Source: an uncultured Clostridia bacterium
GTDB lineage: Bacteria; Bacillota; Clostridia; Oscillospirales; CAG-272
DNA: 23,574 bases
Direction: 5' to 3'
Assembly: GCA_937898155.1 (NCBI GenBank)
Contig: CALEJO010000156.1
Span: forward strand, 1 to 23,574
Numbering within the stretch: position 1 is the first letter of the stretch; each line of letters opens with the position of its first letter. Shown in pieces: positions 7,264-13,920 of the stretch. Both the position numbers and the translations under genes were made by a program. Below the pieces are notes generated by a model. It had not been told where the DNA came from, made no database searches, and saw only the letters and a list, made by a program, of their open reading frames with translations.

Positions 7264-7716
7264 ATGAAACCGACGGATTTTTTTGTGCGTCCCTTTGAAG
7301 AAGCGGACATCGCGCCCATCGCGGCGCTGGAAGCCAAATGCTTTTCCGCGCCGTGGAACGAAACGATGGTGCGGGAAGCGGCGGCGCATCCTTGCTTTTT
7401 TTATCTCGTCGCTCTTGCGGACGGGCACTTCGCCGGCTATGTCGGCATCATGTGCGTGCCGCCTGAGGGGGAGCTTGCCAATCTCGCGGTCGAGCCGGCG
7501 CTGCGTCGGCGCGGCGTGGGCAGGGCACTGCTCTCGGCGCTGGAAGAGACGCTTGCCGCGCGCGGCGTGACGAGCGTCTATCTCGATGTGCGCGCCTCGA
7601 ACCGCGGGGCGCAGGCGCTCTATGAAAGCGTCGGCTATGAGCAAGTCGGCTTGCGCCGCGGCTTTTATGAAAACCCGCGCGAGGACGGCCTCGTGTATCG
7701 AAAAAACATCGGATAA
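7264..7716 (+). CDS. rimI: Ribosomal-protein-alanine N-acetyltransferase RimI-like (GNAT)
   Basis: A 150-residue GNAT acetyltransferase. The acetyl-CoA pyrophosphate-binding motif A lies at about residues 73-86 (NLAVEPALRRRGVG), followed by YLDVRASNRGAQALYESVGY (107-125) and the RRGFY segment typical of RimI. RimI acetylates the N-terminal alanine of ribosomal protein S18. The start at 7264 is 1 bp after the preceding stop codon; in-frame codons back to 7201 lie inside the phosphatase gene and lack a ribosome binding site. It directly precedes tsaD, its classic neighbour. In many Firmicutes tsaE and tsaB sit upstream, but here mrp and the phosphatase do. Other GNAT substrates cannot be excluded. 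Confidence 0.88.
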   Translation: MKPTDFFVRPFEEADIAPIAALEAKCFSAPWNETMVREAAAHPCFFYLVALADGHFAGYVGIMCVPPEGELANLAVEPALRRRGVGRALLSALEETLAARGVTSVYLDVRASNRGAQALYESVGYEQVGLRRGFYENPREDGLVYRKNIG

Positions 7717-7740
7717 CGGCATTTTTGCCGACGGAGAAGC

Positions 7741-8745
7741 ATGAAAATATTGAGTTTTGAAAGCTCCTGTGACGAGACGGCGGCGGCAGTCGTTGAAAAA
7801 GAAGCCGACGTCATCACGGTGAGATCGAATATCGTGGCGTCGCAGATCGCCATTCACGCCCGCTACGGCGGCGTTGTGCCGGAGATCGCGAGCCGCGCGC
7901 ACTGCGAAGTGATCTCGGGCATTACGCGCGAGGCGCTCGCGGCGGCGAATTGTGAAATGGACGCGATCGACGCGATCGCGGTGACGAATAACCCCGGGCT
8001 CATCGGGGCGCTTCTCGTCGGCGTCAATTTTGCGAAATCGCTCGCGTTCGCGAACGGAAAACCGCTGATTGCGGTCAATCATATCAAAGGACATATCGCG
8101 GCGAATTATCTGACGCATCCCGAATTGCGTCCGCCGTTTCTGGCGTTCGTCGCGTCCGGCGGGCATACATCATTTATTCGCGTGGACGGCTACCGCGACC
8201 ATACGCTGCTCGGCGGCACGCGCGACGACGCGATGGGCGAGAGCTTTGACAAGGTCGCCCGTGTGCTTGGAATGCCGTATCCCGGCGGCGCCGCGATGGA
8301 CAAGCTCGCTTATGAGGGAAACGCACCGCTGAAATTCCCGTCGTCCGCCATTCATGACGACACGCCCGATCTTTCGTTTTCGGGCATCAAAACGGCGGTG
8401 CTGAACCATATCAATCAGGAAACGCAAAAGGGAAATCCGCTCGATCGCGCGAACATTGCGGCGGGCTTTGTCGAGGCGGCGATCGGCGGCGTTTGCAAAA
8501 AACTTTCGCTCGTGCTGGACGCGAATCCCGACCTCCGCACGCTCGCGCTCGCGGGCGGCGTGGCGGCGAACTCTCATCTGCGCGCGGCGCTGACCGAACT
8601 GGCGAAAAAACGGGGCATCGCGCTCTGTCTGCCGGACCTGCGCTACTGCGGCGACAACGCCGCGATGATCGGTGCGGCGGCGTGCTTCGAATACGAGGTG
8701 GGCGCGTTCGCGGACGAAACGCTGAACGCCTACGCTTACGGTTGA
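7741..8745 (+). CDS. tsaD: tRNA N6-adenosine threonylcarbamoyltransferase
   Basis: A 334-residue universal tRNA-modification enzyme (also called Gcp/YgjD) that transfers the threonylcarbamoyl group to A37 of ANN-decoding tRNAs. Signatures: SFESSCDETAAAVV at the N terminus, the metal-binding HIKGH (H114, H118), SGGH (139-142), GESFDKVARVLG, the FSGIKTAV segment and LAGGVAANSHLR near the C terminus. Length is normal. GGAG lies just upstream of the start. A small perfect hairpin (CGGCA/TGCCG, 7717-7730) occupies the 24-bp gap after rimI. Partners TsaB, TsaE and TsaC are not in the window. Confidence 0.97.
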   Translation: MKILSFESSCDETAAAVVEKEADVITVRSNIVASQIAIHARYGGVVPEIASRAHCEVISGITREALAAANCEMDAIDAIAVTNNPGLIGALLVGVNFAKSLAFANGKPLIAVNHIKGHIAANYLTHPELRPPFLAFVASGGHTSFIRVDGYRDHTLLGGTRDDAMGESFDKVARVLGMPYPGGAAMDKLAYEGNAPLKFPSSAIHDDTPDLSFSGIKTAVLNHINQETQKGNPLDRANIAAGFVEAAIGGVCKKLSLVLDANPDLRTLALAGGVAANSHLRAALTELAKKRGIALCLPDLRYCGDNAAMIGAAACFEYEVGAFADETLNAYAYG

Positions 8746-9130
8746 TCGCCGAAAATATCCGAGAGAAAATTTCGTCAAATTTTTGTGAAATATTTTTTGC
8801 TTTTCGGGCAAAAAAGATCACTTGACAGGCGAGCTGAGCGCTCCGAAAAGTTTTCCACAAGCGGTGGAAAGCGAAAATGAGAGATACGCCCGTATAACAG
8901 GAAAAAAGTCCCTGAAATCGGGCTTTTCGGCACTTTTTCTGTGGAAAAGACGGTGGGAAATGTGGATAATTCACCCCCGACTTCTCCACAAAAAGCCGGT
9001 GGAAAATACGATGAAAATGCCTTGATTACCCGAAGCGTAAGCAAAATTTACATTTTTGAAAACTGCCGAAAATTCTAACAAAACGCTAATATTGTATGAA
9101 GGAAAAACCGTCGAAGGGAGGAATGACGCC
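8746..9130. other. 385-bp non-coding gap between tsaD and the DnaD-like gene
   Basis: The left part (about 8755-8820) is AT-rich and contains an AT-dominated hairpin (8793-8800 with 8808-8815). A weak terminator-like hairpin with one bulge spans 8904-8927 and is followed by a T-rich stretch. The centre holds the DnaA-box-like cluster, listed separately. The right part (9010-9110) is again AT-rich, but no promoter with good -35 and -10 boxes could be assigned. The short reading frames here look random. Confidence 0.7.
8851..9006. promoter_or_regulatory. Cluster of DnaA-box-like sites
   Basis: Compared with the 9-mer TTATCCACA: one perfect site at 8961-8969 (- strand); single-mismatch sites at 8851-8859 (+, TTTTCCACA), 8940-8948 (-, TTTTCCACA) and 8982-8990 (+, TTCTCCACA); weaker sites at 8998-9006 (-, TTTTCCACC) and 8863-8871 (-). 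Six sites fall in 156 bp, flanked by AT-rich DNA and just upstream of two primosome genes. DnaA is the replication initiator; such clusters outside oriC can titrate DnaA or regulate promoters. Binding itself is not proven by sequence. Confidence 0.65.
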
Positions 9131-10072
9131 ATGAAAATCGAATGGACATACGGGGATTCGATTTTGAATCTGCCGAGCAGTTGCGTGGCGTCGCTCCCGC
9201 GCGCATCCGCGTCGGCGCTCCGCGTATTGTTGGCGCTCGCGGCGGATAAAAACGGAGAGACGCTCGCGGCGCGCACGGGGCTTGACGAGGAGGAGATCCG
9301 CACGGCGCTCCTTTTCTGGCAAAAGGAGGGTGTTTTGCGCGTCGAGGGCGCGCTCGTGACGCCGGACCCGCCGAACGACGAGGAGATCGCCTATACGGGG
9401 GCGGACATCGAGCGCATCTGCAAGGAAACGAACGCGGGCGAGCTGATCGACATTTGCGTGGCGATCCTCGACAAAACGTTCACACCCCGCGAAACGGAAA
9501 ATCTCATCTACTTATATGACCACTTGGGGCTTGGCTTTGACTATGTTGTCCGGCTTTGCCAATTCTGCCATGACATCGGCAAGCCGTCGCTCCGTTATGT
9601 ATTGAAGGTGGGGATCTCGCTCTATGACAGCGGCGTGACGACGGTCGGGGCGCTGGAAGCGTATATCCAAAAAGAAAAGCGCAAGGGCGATATGGAATAC
9701 CGTGTGCGCCGGCTTTACGGCATCGGAGAGCGTGCGCTGACACCGAAAGAAAACGAATATCTCTTCACGTGGGTGAACGATTGGGCATTCTCCTATGAAA
9801 TGATCGAGCTTGCGTATAACAAAATGATGGAAAGCATCGCCGCGCCGAAATTCTCTTATGAAAACGGAATCCTGAAAAAATGGCACGACGCGGGCTATCG
9901 CACGCCCGAAGAGGTGGTGGCGGGCGAGCAAAATCGTCCCGAACCGAAAAAGAACGGAAAGAAAAAAGAAAAAGAGATCGGCTTCGATCTCGACGAATTT
10001 TTCAACGCCGCGACGATGCGCGGCGCGGACAGCGAAACCGGAAAGAAAGGAAGCGACGGAGATGGCGTATAA
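9131..10072 (+). CDS. DnaD-domain primosome protein
   Basis: A 313-residue protein of the DnaD/DnaB (Firmicutes) family, which helps load the replicative helicase at origins and at restarted forks. Residues about 20-80 look like a winged-helix N-terminal domain. Residues about 90-180 form a first DDBH2-like helical domain. Residues about 203-262 form a second, with the hallmark YxxxIxxxW motif (Y243, I247, W251). A charged lysine-rich then acidic tail (270-313) follows and may bind DNA or partners. The start at 9131 is chosen because GGGAGG precedes it; the in-frame extension to 9056 lacks a ribosome binding site. It overlaps the next gene, a helicase loader, by 11 bp, as expected for a DnaD-DnaC pair. 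It lies just downstream of the DnaA-box cluster. Confidence 0.88.
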   Translation: MKIEWTYGDSILNLPSSCVASLPRASASALRVLLALAADKNGETLAARTGLDEEEIRTALLFWQKEGVLRVEGALVTPDPPNDEEIAYTGADIERICKETNAGELIDICVAILDKTFTPRETENLIYLYDHLGLGFDYVVRLCQFCHDIGKPSLRYVLKVGISLYDSGVTTVGALEAYIQKEKRKGDMEYRVRRLYGIGERALTPKENEYLFTWVNDWAFSYEMIELAYNKMMESIAAPKFSYENGILKKWHDAGYRTPEEVVAGEQNRPEPKKNGKKKEKEIGFDLDEFFNAATMRGADSETGKKGSDGDGV

Positions 10073-11033
10073 CGCGGAGAATTTCAGACGCATCGCGGCG
10101 GACTACCGCGATAAAAATCTGCGCGCGAAAAACGCGGCGGAGGAACGTCGGGCGGAACTGCACCACAAATTGCCGCAGGTCGAGGAGATCGACCGCGCGC
10201 TTTCCGCCACGGGACTCCGGATTTTGCAGGAAGCGTTGCAGGGGCGGGAAGGGCTTGACGAGCGCATGAAAAAACTCGAGGAGAGCAACGCGCTTTTGCT
10301 CGAAGCACGCAAGGAGCTTCTCCGCGCGAACGGCTATCCCGAGGACTATACCTCCGTGCATTACGAGTGCGACGAGTGCATGGACACGGGCTATGTCCAC
10401 GGCAAAATGTGCAAATGTATGCGTCGTGCGTTGACGCTCGCGGGCTATGAAAGCTCGGGCGTTTTGAAGCTGATCGACAAGCAGAATTTCGACACGTTCG
10501 ATCTCGGATATTACGTCGGCGCGGAGCGTCGGAATATGGAAAATATCCTTTCTCACGTGCGCGAATACGCCGCGTCATTCGACGGAAAGACCATGCGGAA
10601 TCTGCTGTTCATCGGCACGACGGGGCTTGGCAAAACGCATCTTTCGAGCGCGATCGCCAAGGAGGTCGTGGAGCGCGGATACGACGTGGTCTACGAGAGC
10701 GCGCAGAAGGTGTTTTCCGATTTTGAGGCGGAGAAATTCGGGCGCGGACGCGGCGCGGAAACGAACACCGAGCGCTACTACGACTGCGACCTGCTGATCC
10801 TCGACGATCTCGGCACGGAGATGCAGAGCACGTTTTCGGTGTCGGCGCTCTACCAGCTTCTCAATACGCGCCTGATCGGCGAAAAGAGCATGATCATCTC
10901 GACCAACGTCACGAAAGAGGAGTTGCTCGAAAAATACAGCGACCGCATCACGTCGCGGCTTCTCGGCGAATTTGAGATTTGTGTGTTTGCGGGCAAGGAT
11001 ATCCGTCTGCAAAAACGAATGGAACGAAAATGA
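10062..11033 (+). CDS. DnaC/DnaI-type helicase-loader AAA+ ATPase
   Basis: A 323-residue ATPase. Residues 1-90 are helical and charged, probably coiled coil. A zinc-binding CxxC...CxC (C103, C106, C117, C119) follows, as in DnaI and clostridial DnaC. The AAA+ domain has Walker A GTTGLGKT (185-192), Walker B LLILDDLG (244-251), sensor-1 STN (280-282) and the arginine of ITSR (R299). The family holds the hexameric replicative helicase open and loads it on single-stranded DNA. The start at 10062 lies inside the DnaD-like gene, so the two are translationally coupled. A strong terminator follows immediately. A phage or IS21 IstB-like ATPase is less likely, given the zinc motif and the DnaD partner. 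Confidence 0.92.
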   Translation: MAYNAENFRRIAADYRDKNLRAKNAAEERRAELHHKLPQVEEIDRALSATGLRILQEALQGREGLDERMKKLEESNALLLEARKELLRANGYPEDYTSVHYECDECMDTGYVHGKMCKCMRRALTLAGYESSGVLKLIDKQNFDTFDLGYYVGAERRNMENILSHVREYAASFDGKTMRNLLFIGTTGLGKTHLSSAIAKEVVERGYDVVYESAQKVFSDFEAEKFGRGRGAETNTERYYDCDLLILDDLGTEMQSTFSVSALYQLLNTRLIGEKSMIISTNVTKEELLEKYSDRITSRLLGEFEICVFAGKDIRLQKRMERK

Positions 11034-11041
11034 ACATAGAA

Positions 11042-11078
11042 ACGGCGCGGTTCTTCGGAACGTCTGCGCCGTCTTTTT
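11042..11078 (+). terminator. Intrinsic terminator after the helicase-loader gene
   Basis: Outer stem ACGGCGC (11042-11048) with GCGCCGT (11066-11072), inner stem GTTC-TTCG-GAAC (11050-11061) with a stable TTCG tetraloop, then a T-run at 11074-11078. Confidence 0.92.
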
Positions 11079-11088
11079 GTATCCCGAA

Positions 11089-11111
11089 AACCACGCGATC
11101 GTCGCGTGGTT
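11089..11111. repeat. Perfect 10-bp hairpin
   Basis: AACCACGCGA (11089-11098) and TCGCGTGGTT (11102-11111) around a 3-nt loop. No T-run follows on the + strand; on the - strand TTTTC follows the stem. It could be a backup terminator for minus-strand transcription or part of the adjacent repeat-rich DNA. Confidence 0.5.
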
Positions 11112-11178
11112 CAGTAGAGGTTAACCGGTGAAAAAAAGGAAAAAGGAAAACAGATAAAGAGGCGATAATGTGAGAAAA

Positions 11179-11308
11179 GCCTCCCTCCGGGAGGGAGGTG
11201 TCACGCAAAGCGTGACGGAAGGAGCAAGCGTTTTTTCGGAAAGAATCAATTCGTTCCACGCGTTCTCCCTCAGTCGCCTGCGGCGCCAGCTCCCTCCCGG
11301 AGGGAGCC
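11179..11308. repeat. REP/MITE-like palindromic element
   Basis: About 130 bp bounded by inverted copies of a 17-bp sequence, CTCCCTCCGGGAGGGAG (11181-11197) and its reverse complement (11290-11306). Each end is itself almost a palindrome. Inside lie a perfect hairpin GTCACGC-AAA-GCGTGAC (11200-11216) and a second hairpin around 11273-11285. There is no coding content. The architecture is that of a small non-autonomous mobile or REP element. I recall similar CTCCCTCCGGGAGGGAG repeats from gut Clostridia genomes, but this was not checked. Confidence 0.6.
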
Positions 11309-11568
11309 AAACGAAGTCGGAACGGAAACAGGCAAAACGGAGGAAGGATATAACCGGGTAGCCAAGGCATCCTTGCATGGTCGGCGTGCCAATCGAAAAC
11401 GCACTTGTGCGTTGCCGGTCGTATTCGGGCTATGCCTAAAAAGGAAAAACCACCTGCGATGCAGGTCGATTTTTTTGAAAATCCCGCAGGCACTTTGTCC
11501 CGCGCGGACGCTTTTGTTCGTTATTTCGGTGTGGCGCGGACGGATTTGCGGCGCTTTTTGAAAAAAAC
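11309..11568. other. Non-coding segment with stacked hairpins and a terminator-like end
   Basis: Contains AACGCAC-TT-GTGCGTT (11398-11413), bracketed by GGTCGGC and GCCGGTC, which pair with two wobbles. A terminator-like hairpin ACCTGC-GAT-GCAGGT (11452-11466) follows, with seven Ts at 11470-11476. The order of long stem then terminator would fit a small RNA or leader on +, or a second repeat element. No known RNA family was recognised, no coding frame is convincing, and no promoter was found directly upstream. Confidence 0.4.
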
Positions 11569-11597
11569 TTGACAAATCCGTTTTTTTTCGATATAAT
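11569..11597 (+). promoter_or_regulatory. Perfect consensus sigma-A promoter
   Basis: TTGACA (11569-11574), 17-bp spacer and TATAAT (11592-11597). Seven As at 11561-11567 just upstream could act as an UP element, and the spacer holds eight consecutive Ts. Transcription would start near 11604, about 52 nt before the TTG start of the synthetase. Confidence 0.92.
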
Positions 11598-11655
11598 ATC
11601 ATCATTATTTTGTGTTAATTTGTGCCAATCCCAAGTTAGAAAGAAGGGCATTTTT

Positions 11656-13353
11656 TTGAAAAAAGAACAGCCGACGCATTTAATCTATCATATGGACGAT
11701 CTGTATGACGGCGTGGTAAAGCAGGCAGAACGCTATGGCGACAAAGATCGCTATCTTTATAAAGTCAGAAAAGAAGAGCGCCATTTCACGTTCCGGGATA
11801 TGCTGACGCACGTCAACTATCTCGCGTCCGCGATGAACGTCCTCGGCGTTGCCGGCAAATTTATCGGCGTGACGGGAGATGGGCATCCGGACTATGTGGC
11901 GACGTATCACGCGACCGTCGCGAGCGGCGGCGTGATCGTTCCGCTTGACAAGGACATCACCTCGGAACAGCTTTCCGGCTTCACCGATTTGTGCGAGATC
12001 CAAATGCTCGTCTATACGAGCGGGATGCACAAAAAACTCGTCGAGCTTTACGACAAGATGAAAACGGTCCGTTATTTCGTCTGCATCGACTTTGACGGCG
12101 AAGCACCGGCGGATCCGCGTTTTATGACGCTCGATCAGCTCCTTGAAATCGGCAGAAAAGCATACGAAGAAGACGGAGACCGCACGGCGGAAACGACGCC
12201 GGTCGATCTCGATCAGCTTTGCGCCGTCATCTTCACGTCCGGCACGACCGGCACGAGCAAGGGCGTCATGCTGAATCAGCGCAATCTGGTGACGGCGACG
12301 CTCGACTCGGCATCGATCATGGCGGTCACGGAAAAAGATATGTTCGTTTCTGTGCTTCCATTCCATCACACTTACGAATTCACGTGCGGGCAACTGGCGC
12401 TTCCCAATACGGGCGCCTCGACGTTCCTCAACGATTCGATCAAAAATACGCTCCGCAATTTCAGCAAATATCAGCCGACCGCGCTCGTGCTCGTGCCGCT
12501 TTATGTGGAAACGATGCACCGCAAAATCTGGGCGGAGGTCGAGAAAAAGGGCAAGACCGCGACCGTGAAGAGAATGATTCCGATCGCGCTGAAACTGCCG
12601 CGTGCCGTGCGCCGTGTGATGTTCAAGGATATCATCGATGCGTTCGGCGGCAAGCTCGATTATATCGTCTGCGGCGGTGCGCCGCTCCGTCCCGAGCTGA
12701 TGTCCGATTTTGATGCGTTCGGCATCAAGATTTGCGAGGGCTATGGCATCACGGAATGTGCGCCGCTCGTCTCCGCGAATCCGATGCACTGGCGCAAATT
12801 CCATTCCGCCGGCTTGAAGGTGCCGCATATGGAGGTCCGCATCGACAAGGCAGACCCCGCGGATGATACCGGCGAGATCGTCACGCACGGCGACGCCGTG
12901 ATGATGGGCTATTATAAAAATCCCGAAGCGACGAAAGAAGCGTTCACCGAGGACGGCTGGTTCCGCACGGGCGACGTCGGCTATGTGGATGAGGATAATT
13001 TCATCTTTATCACGGGCAGAAAGAAAAACGTCATCATCGCGAGCAACGGCAAAAACGTATTTCCCGAGGAGCTGGAAGAATACCTCGGCGTGCGTCCGTT
13101 CGTCAAGGAATGTGTCGTGCTGGGCAGAAAAGACGAAACGACGGGCGACGTCGTGATCACGGCGCTGATCTATCCCGACATGGAACAGCTGGAAGGGAAG
13201 ACGCAGGACGAGATGCAGGCGCTCATCGAGACGGAAGTCGCGGCGGTCAATCGCAAACTGCCGACGTTCAAGCACATTCAGAAAGTGGAGCTTCGGGACA
13301 CCGAATTCGAGAAGACCACTTCCCGTAAAATCATACGTTATAAATTGAAATAA
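11656..13353 (+). CDS. AMP-forming acyl-CoA/acyl-ACP synthetase (FadD/Aas-like)
   Basis: A 565-residue adenylate-forming enzyme that activates a carboxylic acid with ATP and joins it to a thiol. Core motifs: FTSGTTGTSKG (193-203, ATP phosphate loop), YGITE (363-367), RTGD (437-440), GRKKNVIIASNGKNVFPEELE (454-474) and the C-terminal catalytic lysine K558 in TTSRKIIR. It begins with TTG at 11656, 8 bases after AGAAGGG. An upstream ATG at 11569 lies inside the -35 box and cannot be in the transcript. The next gene, 29 bp downstream, is an acyl carrier protein, so acyl-ACP ligation rather than CoA ligation is likely. Long-chain acids are the best guess from overall similarity; the substrate is not proven. 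There is no signal peptide. Confidence 0.88.
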   Translation: MKKEQPTHLIYHMDDLYDGVVKQAERYGDKDRYLYKVRKEERHFTFRDMLTHVNYLASAMNVLGVAGKFIGVTGDGHPDYVATYHATVASGGVIVPLDKDITSEQLSGFTDLCEIQMLVYTSGMHKKLVELYDKMKTVRYFVCIDFDGEAPADPRFMTLDQLLEIGRKAYEEDGDRTAETTPVDLDQLCAVIFTSGTTGTSKGVMLNQRNLVTATLDSASIMAVTEKDMFVSVLPFHHTYEFTCGQLALPNTGASTFLNDSIKNTLRNFSKYQPTALVLVPLYVETMHRKIWAEVEKKGKTATVKRMIPIALKLPRAVRRVMFKDIIDAFGGKLDYIVCGGAPLRPELMSDFDAFGIKICEGYGITECAPLVSANPMHWRKFHSAGLKVPHMEVRIDKADPADDTGEIVTHGDAVMMGYYKNPEATKEAFTEDGWFRTGDVGYVDEDNFIFITGRKKNVIIASNGKNVFPEELEEYLGVRPFVKECVVLGRKDETTGDVVITALIYPDMEQLEGKTQDEMQALIETEVAAVNRKLPTFKHIQKVELRDTEFEKTTSRKIIRYKLK

Positions 13354-13382
13354 ATCAACATTATCAAAGGAGATATCTCATT

Positions 13383-13610
13383 ATGTTTGAAAAAATCAAA
13401 GCGATTTTGACGGGAAGTTTTTCCTTGAATCCGGATGACATTCAGAGAGATTCCAAACTGGAAGCGGACCTCGGGATCAATTCGCTGGAACTCGCGGAGC
13501 TGGCGCTCCGTTGCGACGAAGAGTTCGGCGTGGAAATCGAGGACGAAGACATTTATAAGCTGATCACGGTCGGCGACGTTGCCGATTATGTGGAGAGCAA
13601 ACAGGGATAA
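13383..13610 (+). CDS. acpP: Acyl carrier protein
   Basis: A 75-residue acidic four-helix carrier. The phosphopantetheine attachment serine is S34 in GINSLELAEL; the common motif is DSL, here NSL. Flanking acidic helix residues (LEADLGINSLELAEL) are typical. AAAGGAGA precedes the start. It is the last gene of a two-gene operon with the acyl synthetase and ends at a strong terminator. The pairing suggests a carrier dedicated to that ligase, for exogenous fatty-acid use or a special acyl product, rather than the main fatty-acid synthesis ACP, since no fab genes are adjacent. The symbol reflects the family, not proof of the housekeeping role. Confidence 0.92.
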   Translation: MFEKIKAILTGSFSLNPDDIQRDSKLEADLGINSLELAELALRCDEEFGVEIEDEDIYKLITVGDVADYVESKQG

Positions 13611-13613
13611 GAG

Positions 13614-13643
13614 AAAAAGCCGAGGCAGTGCCTCGGTTTTTTT
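13614..13643 (+). terminator. Intrinsic terminator after the ACP gene
   Basis: Perfect 7-bp stem CCGAGGC (13620-13626) with GCCTCGG (13630-13636), 3-nt loop and a seven-T run (13637-13643). The A-run before the stem lets it also work on the - strand. Confidence 0.92.
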
Positions 13644-13873
13644 CATATGGTTCAACCTCCCCGCTTTTCTTTACGAAAAGAAAAGCTCGGCAAAAGAAAC
13701 GCGTTGTGGTGCGCGGGAATTCGGTTCGCAAAAATTTTGAGCAAAGCGCTCGCAAAGAAAAAGTCTCCGTAAACTTTTATCCGAGCGGCTCTTTTCGAGC
13801 TTTTCTCGCCGCCGAGAAAAGCGAAATTCTTTCCGCCAAAGAAAAAGTTGACGTTCCCCGCAAAGAAAAGCGA
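13644..13873. repeat. Non-coding junction with two matching palindromes and AAAGAAAA repeats
   Basis: Two hairpins share a layout: GCTTTTCTTT-ACGA-AAAGAAAAGC (13663-13686) and GCTTTTCTCG-CCGC-CGAGAAAAGC (13799-13822), each a perfect 10-bp stem with a 4-nt loop. Four short CAAA(A)GAAAA-like units occur near 13690, 13752, 13837 and 13860. No convincing gene is present. Because it lies between the terminators of convergent transcripts, it is probably a REP-like intergenic repeat. Confidence 0.5.
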
Positions 13874-13874
13874 C

Positions 13875-13904
13875 AAAAAGCCCCGTGCAATGGCACGGGG
13901 CTTT
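13875..13904 (-). terminator. Intrinsic terminator of the minus-strand lipoprotein gene
   Basis: Twelve-bp stem AAAGCCCCGTGC (13877-13888) with GCACGGGGCTTT (13893-13904) and a 4-nt loop. Read on the - strand it ends in a T-run (complement of 13875-13879). It lies 17 bp after the stop codon of the lipoprotein gene. Confidence 0.92.
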
Positions 13905-13920
13905 CTTTATTGCTTTTTTG

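Noticed and set aside
5866..8166. Open frame of 766 codons on the minus strand across mrp, the phosphatase, rimI and tsaD
   Set aside because: It lies antisense to four well-supported genes, has an Arg/His-rich translation typical of the complement of GC-rich codons, and shows no family motif.
8822..9025. 67-codon frame in the tsaD-DnaD gap
   Set aside because: No good ribosome binding site, no recognisable motif, and it overlaps the DnaA-box cluster.
8746..9130. The gap as the chromosomal origin oriC
   Set aside because: There is a DnaA-box cluster and AT-rich DNA, but no dnaA, dnaN, rpmH or other usual origin neighbours. A regulatory or titration site is more likely, so the origin idea is kept only as a minor alternative.
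11121..11605. Several minus-strand frames of 85-181 codons over the gap before the acyl synthetase
   Set aside because: They run through palindromic repeats, a terminator and the promoter; the translations have no domain.
11680..13275. Open frame of 531 codons on the minus strand opposite the acyl synthetase
   Set aside because: The opposite strand has all adenylation motifs in order; this frame has none.
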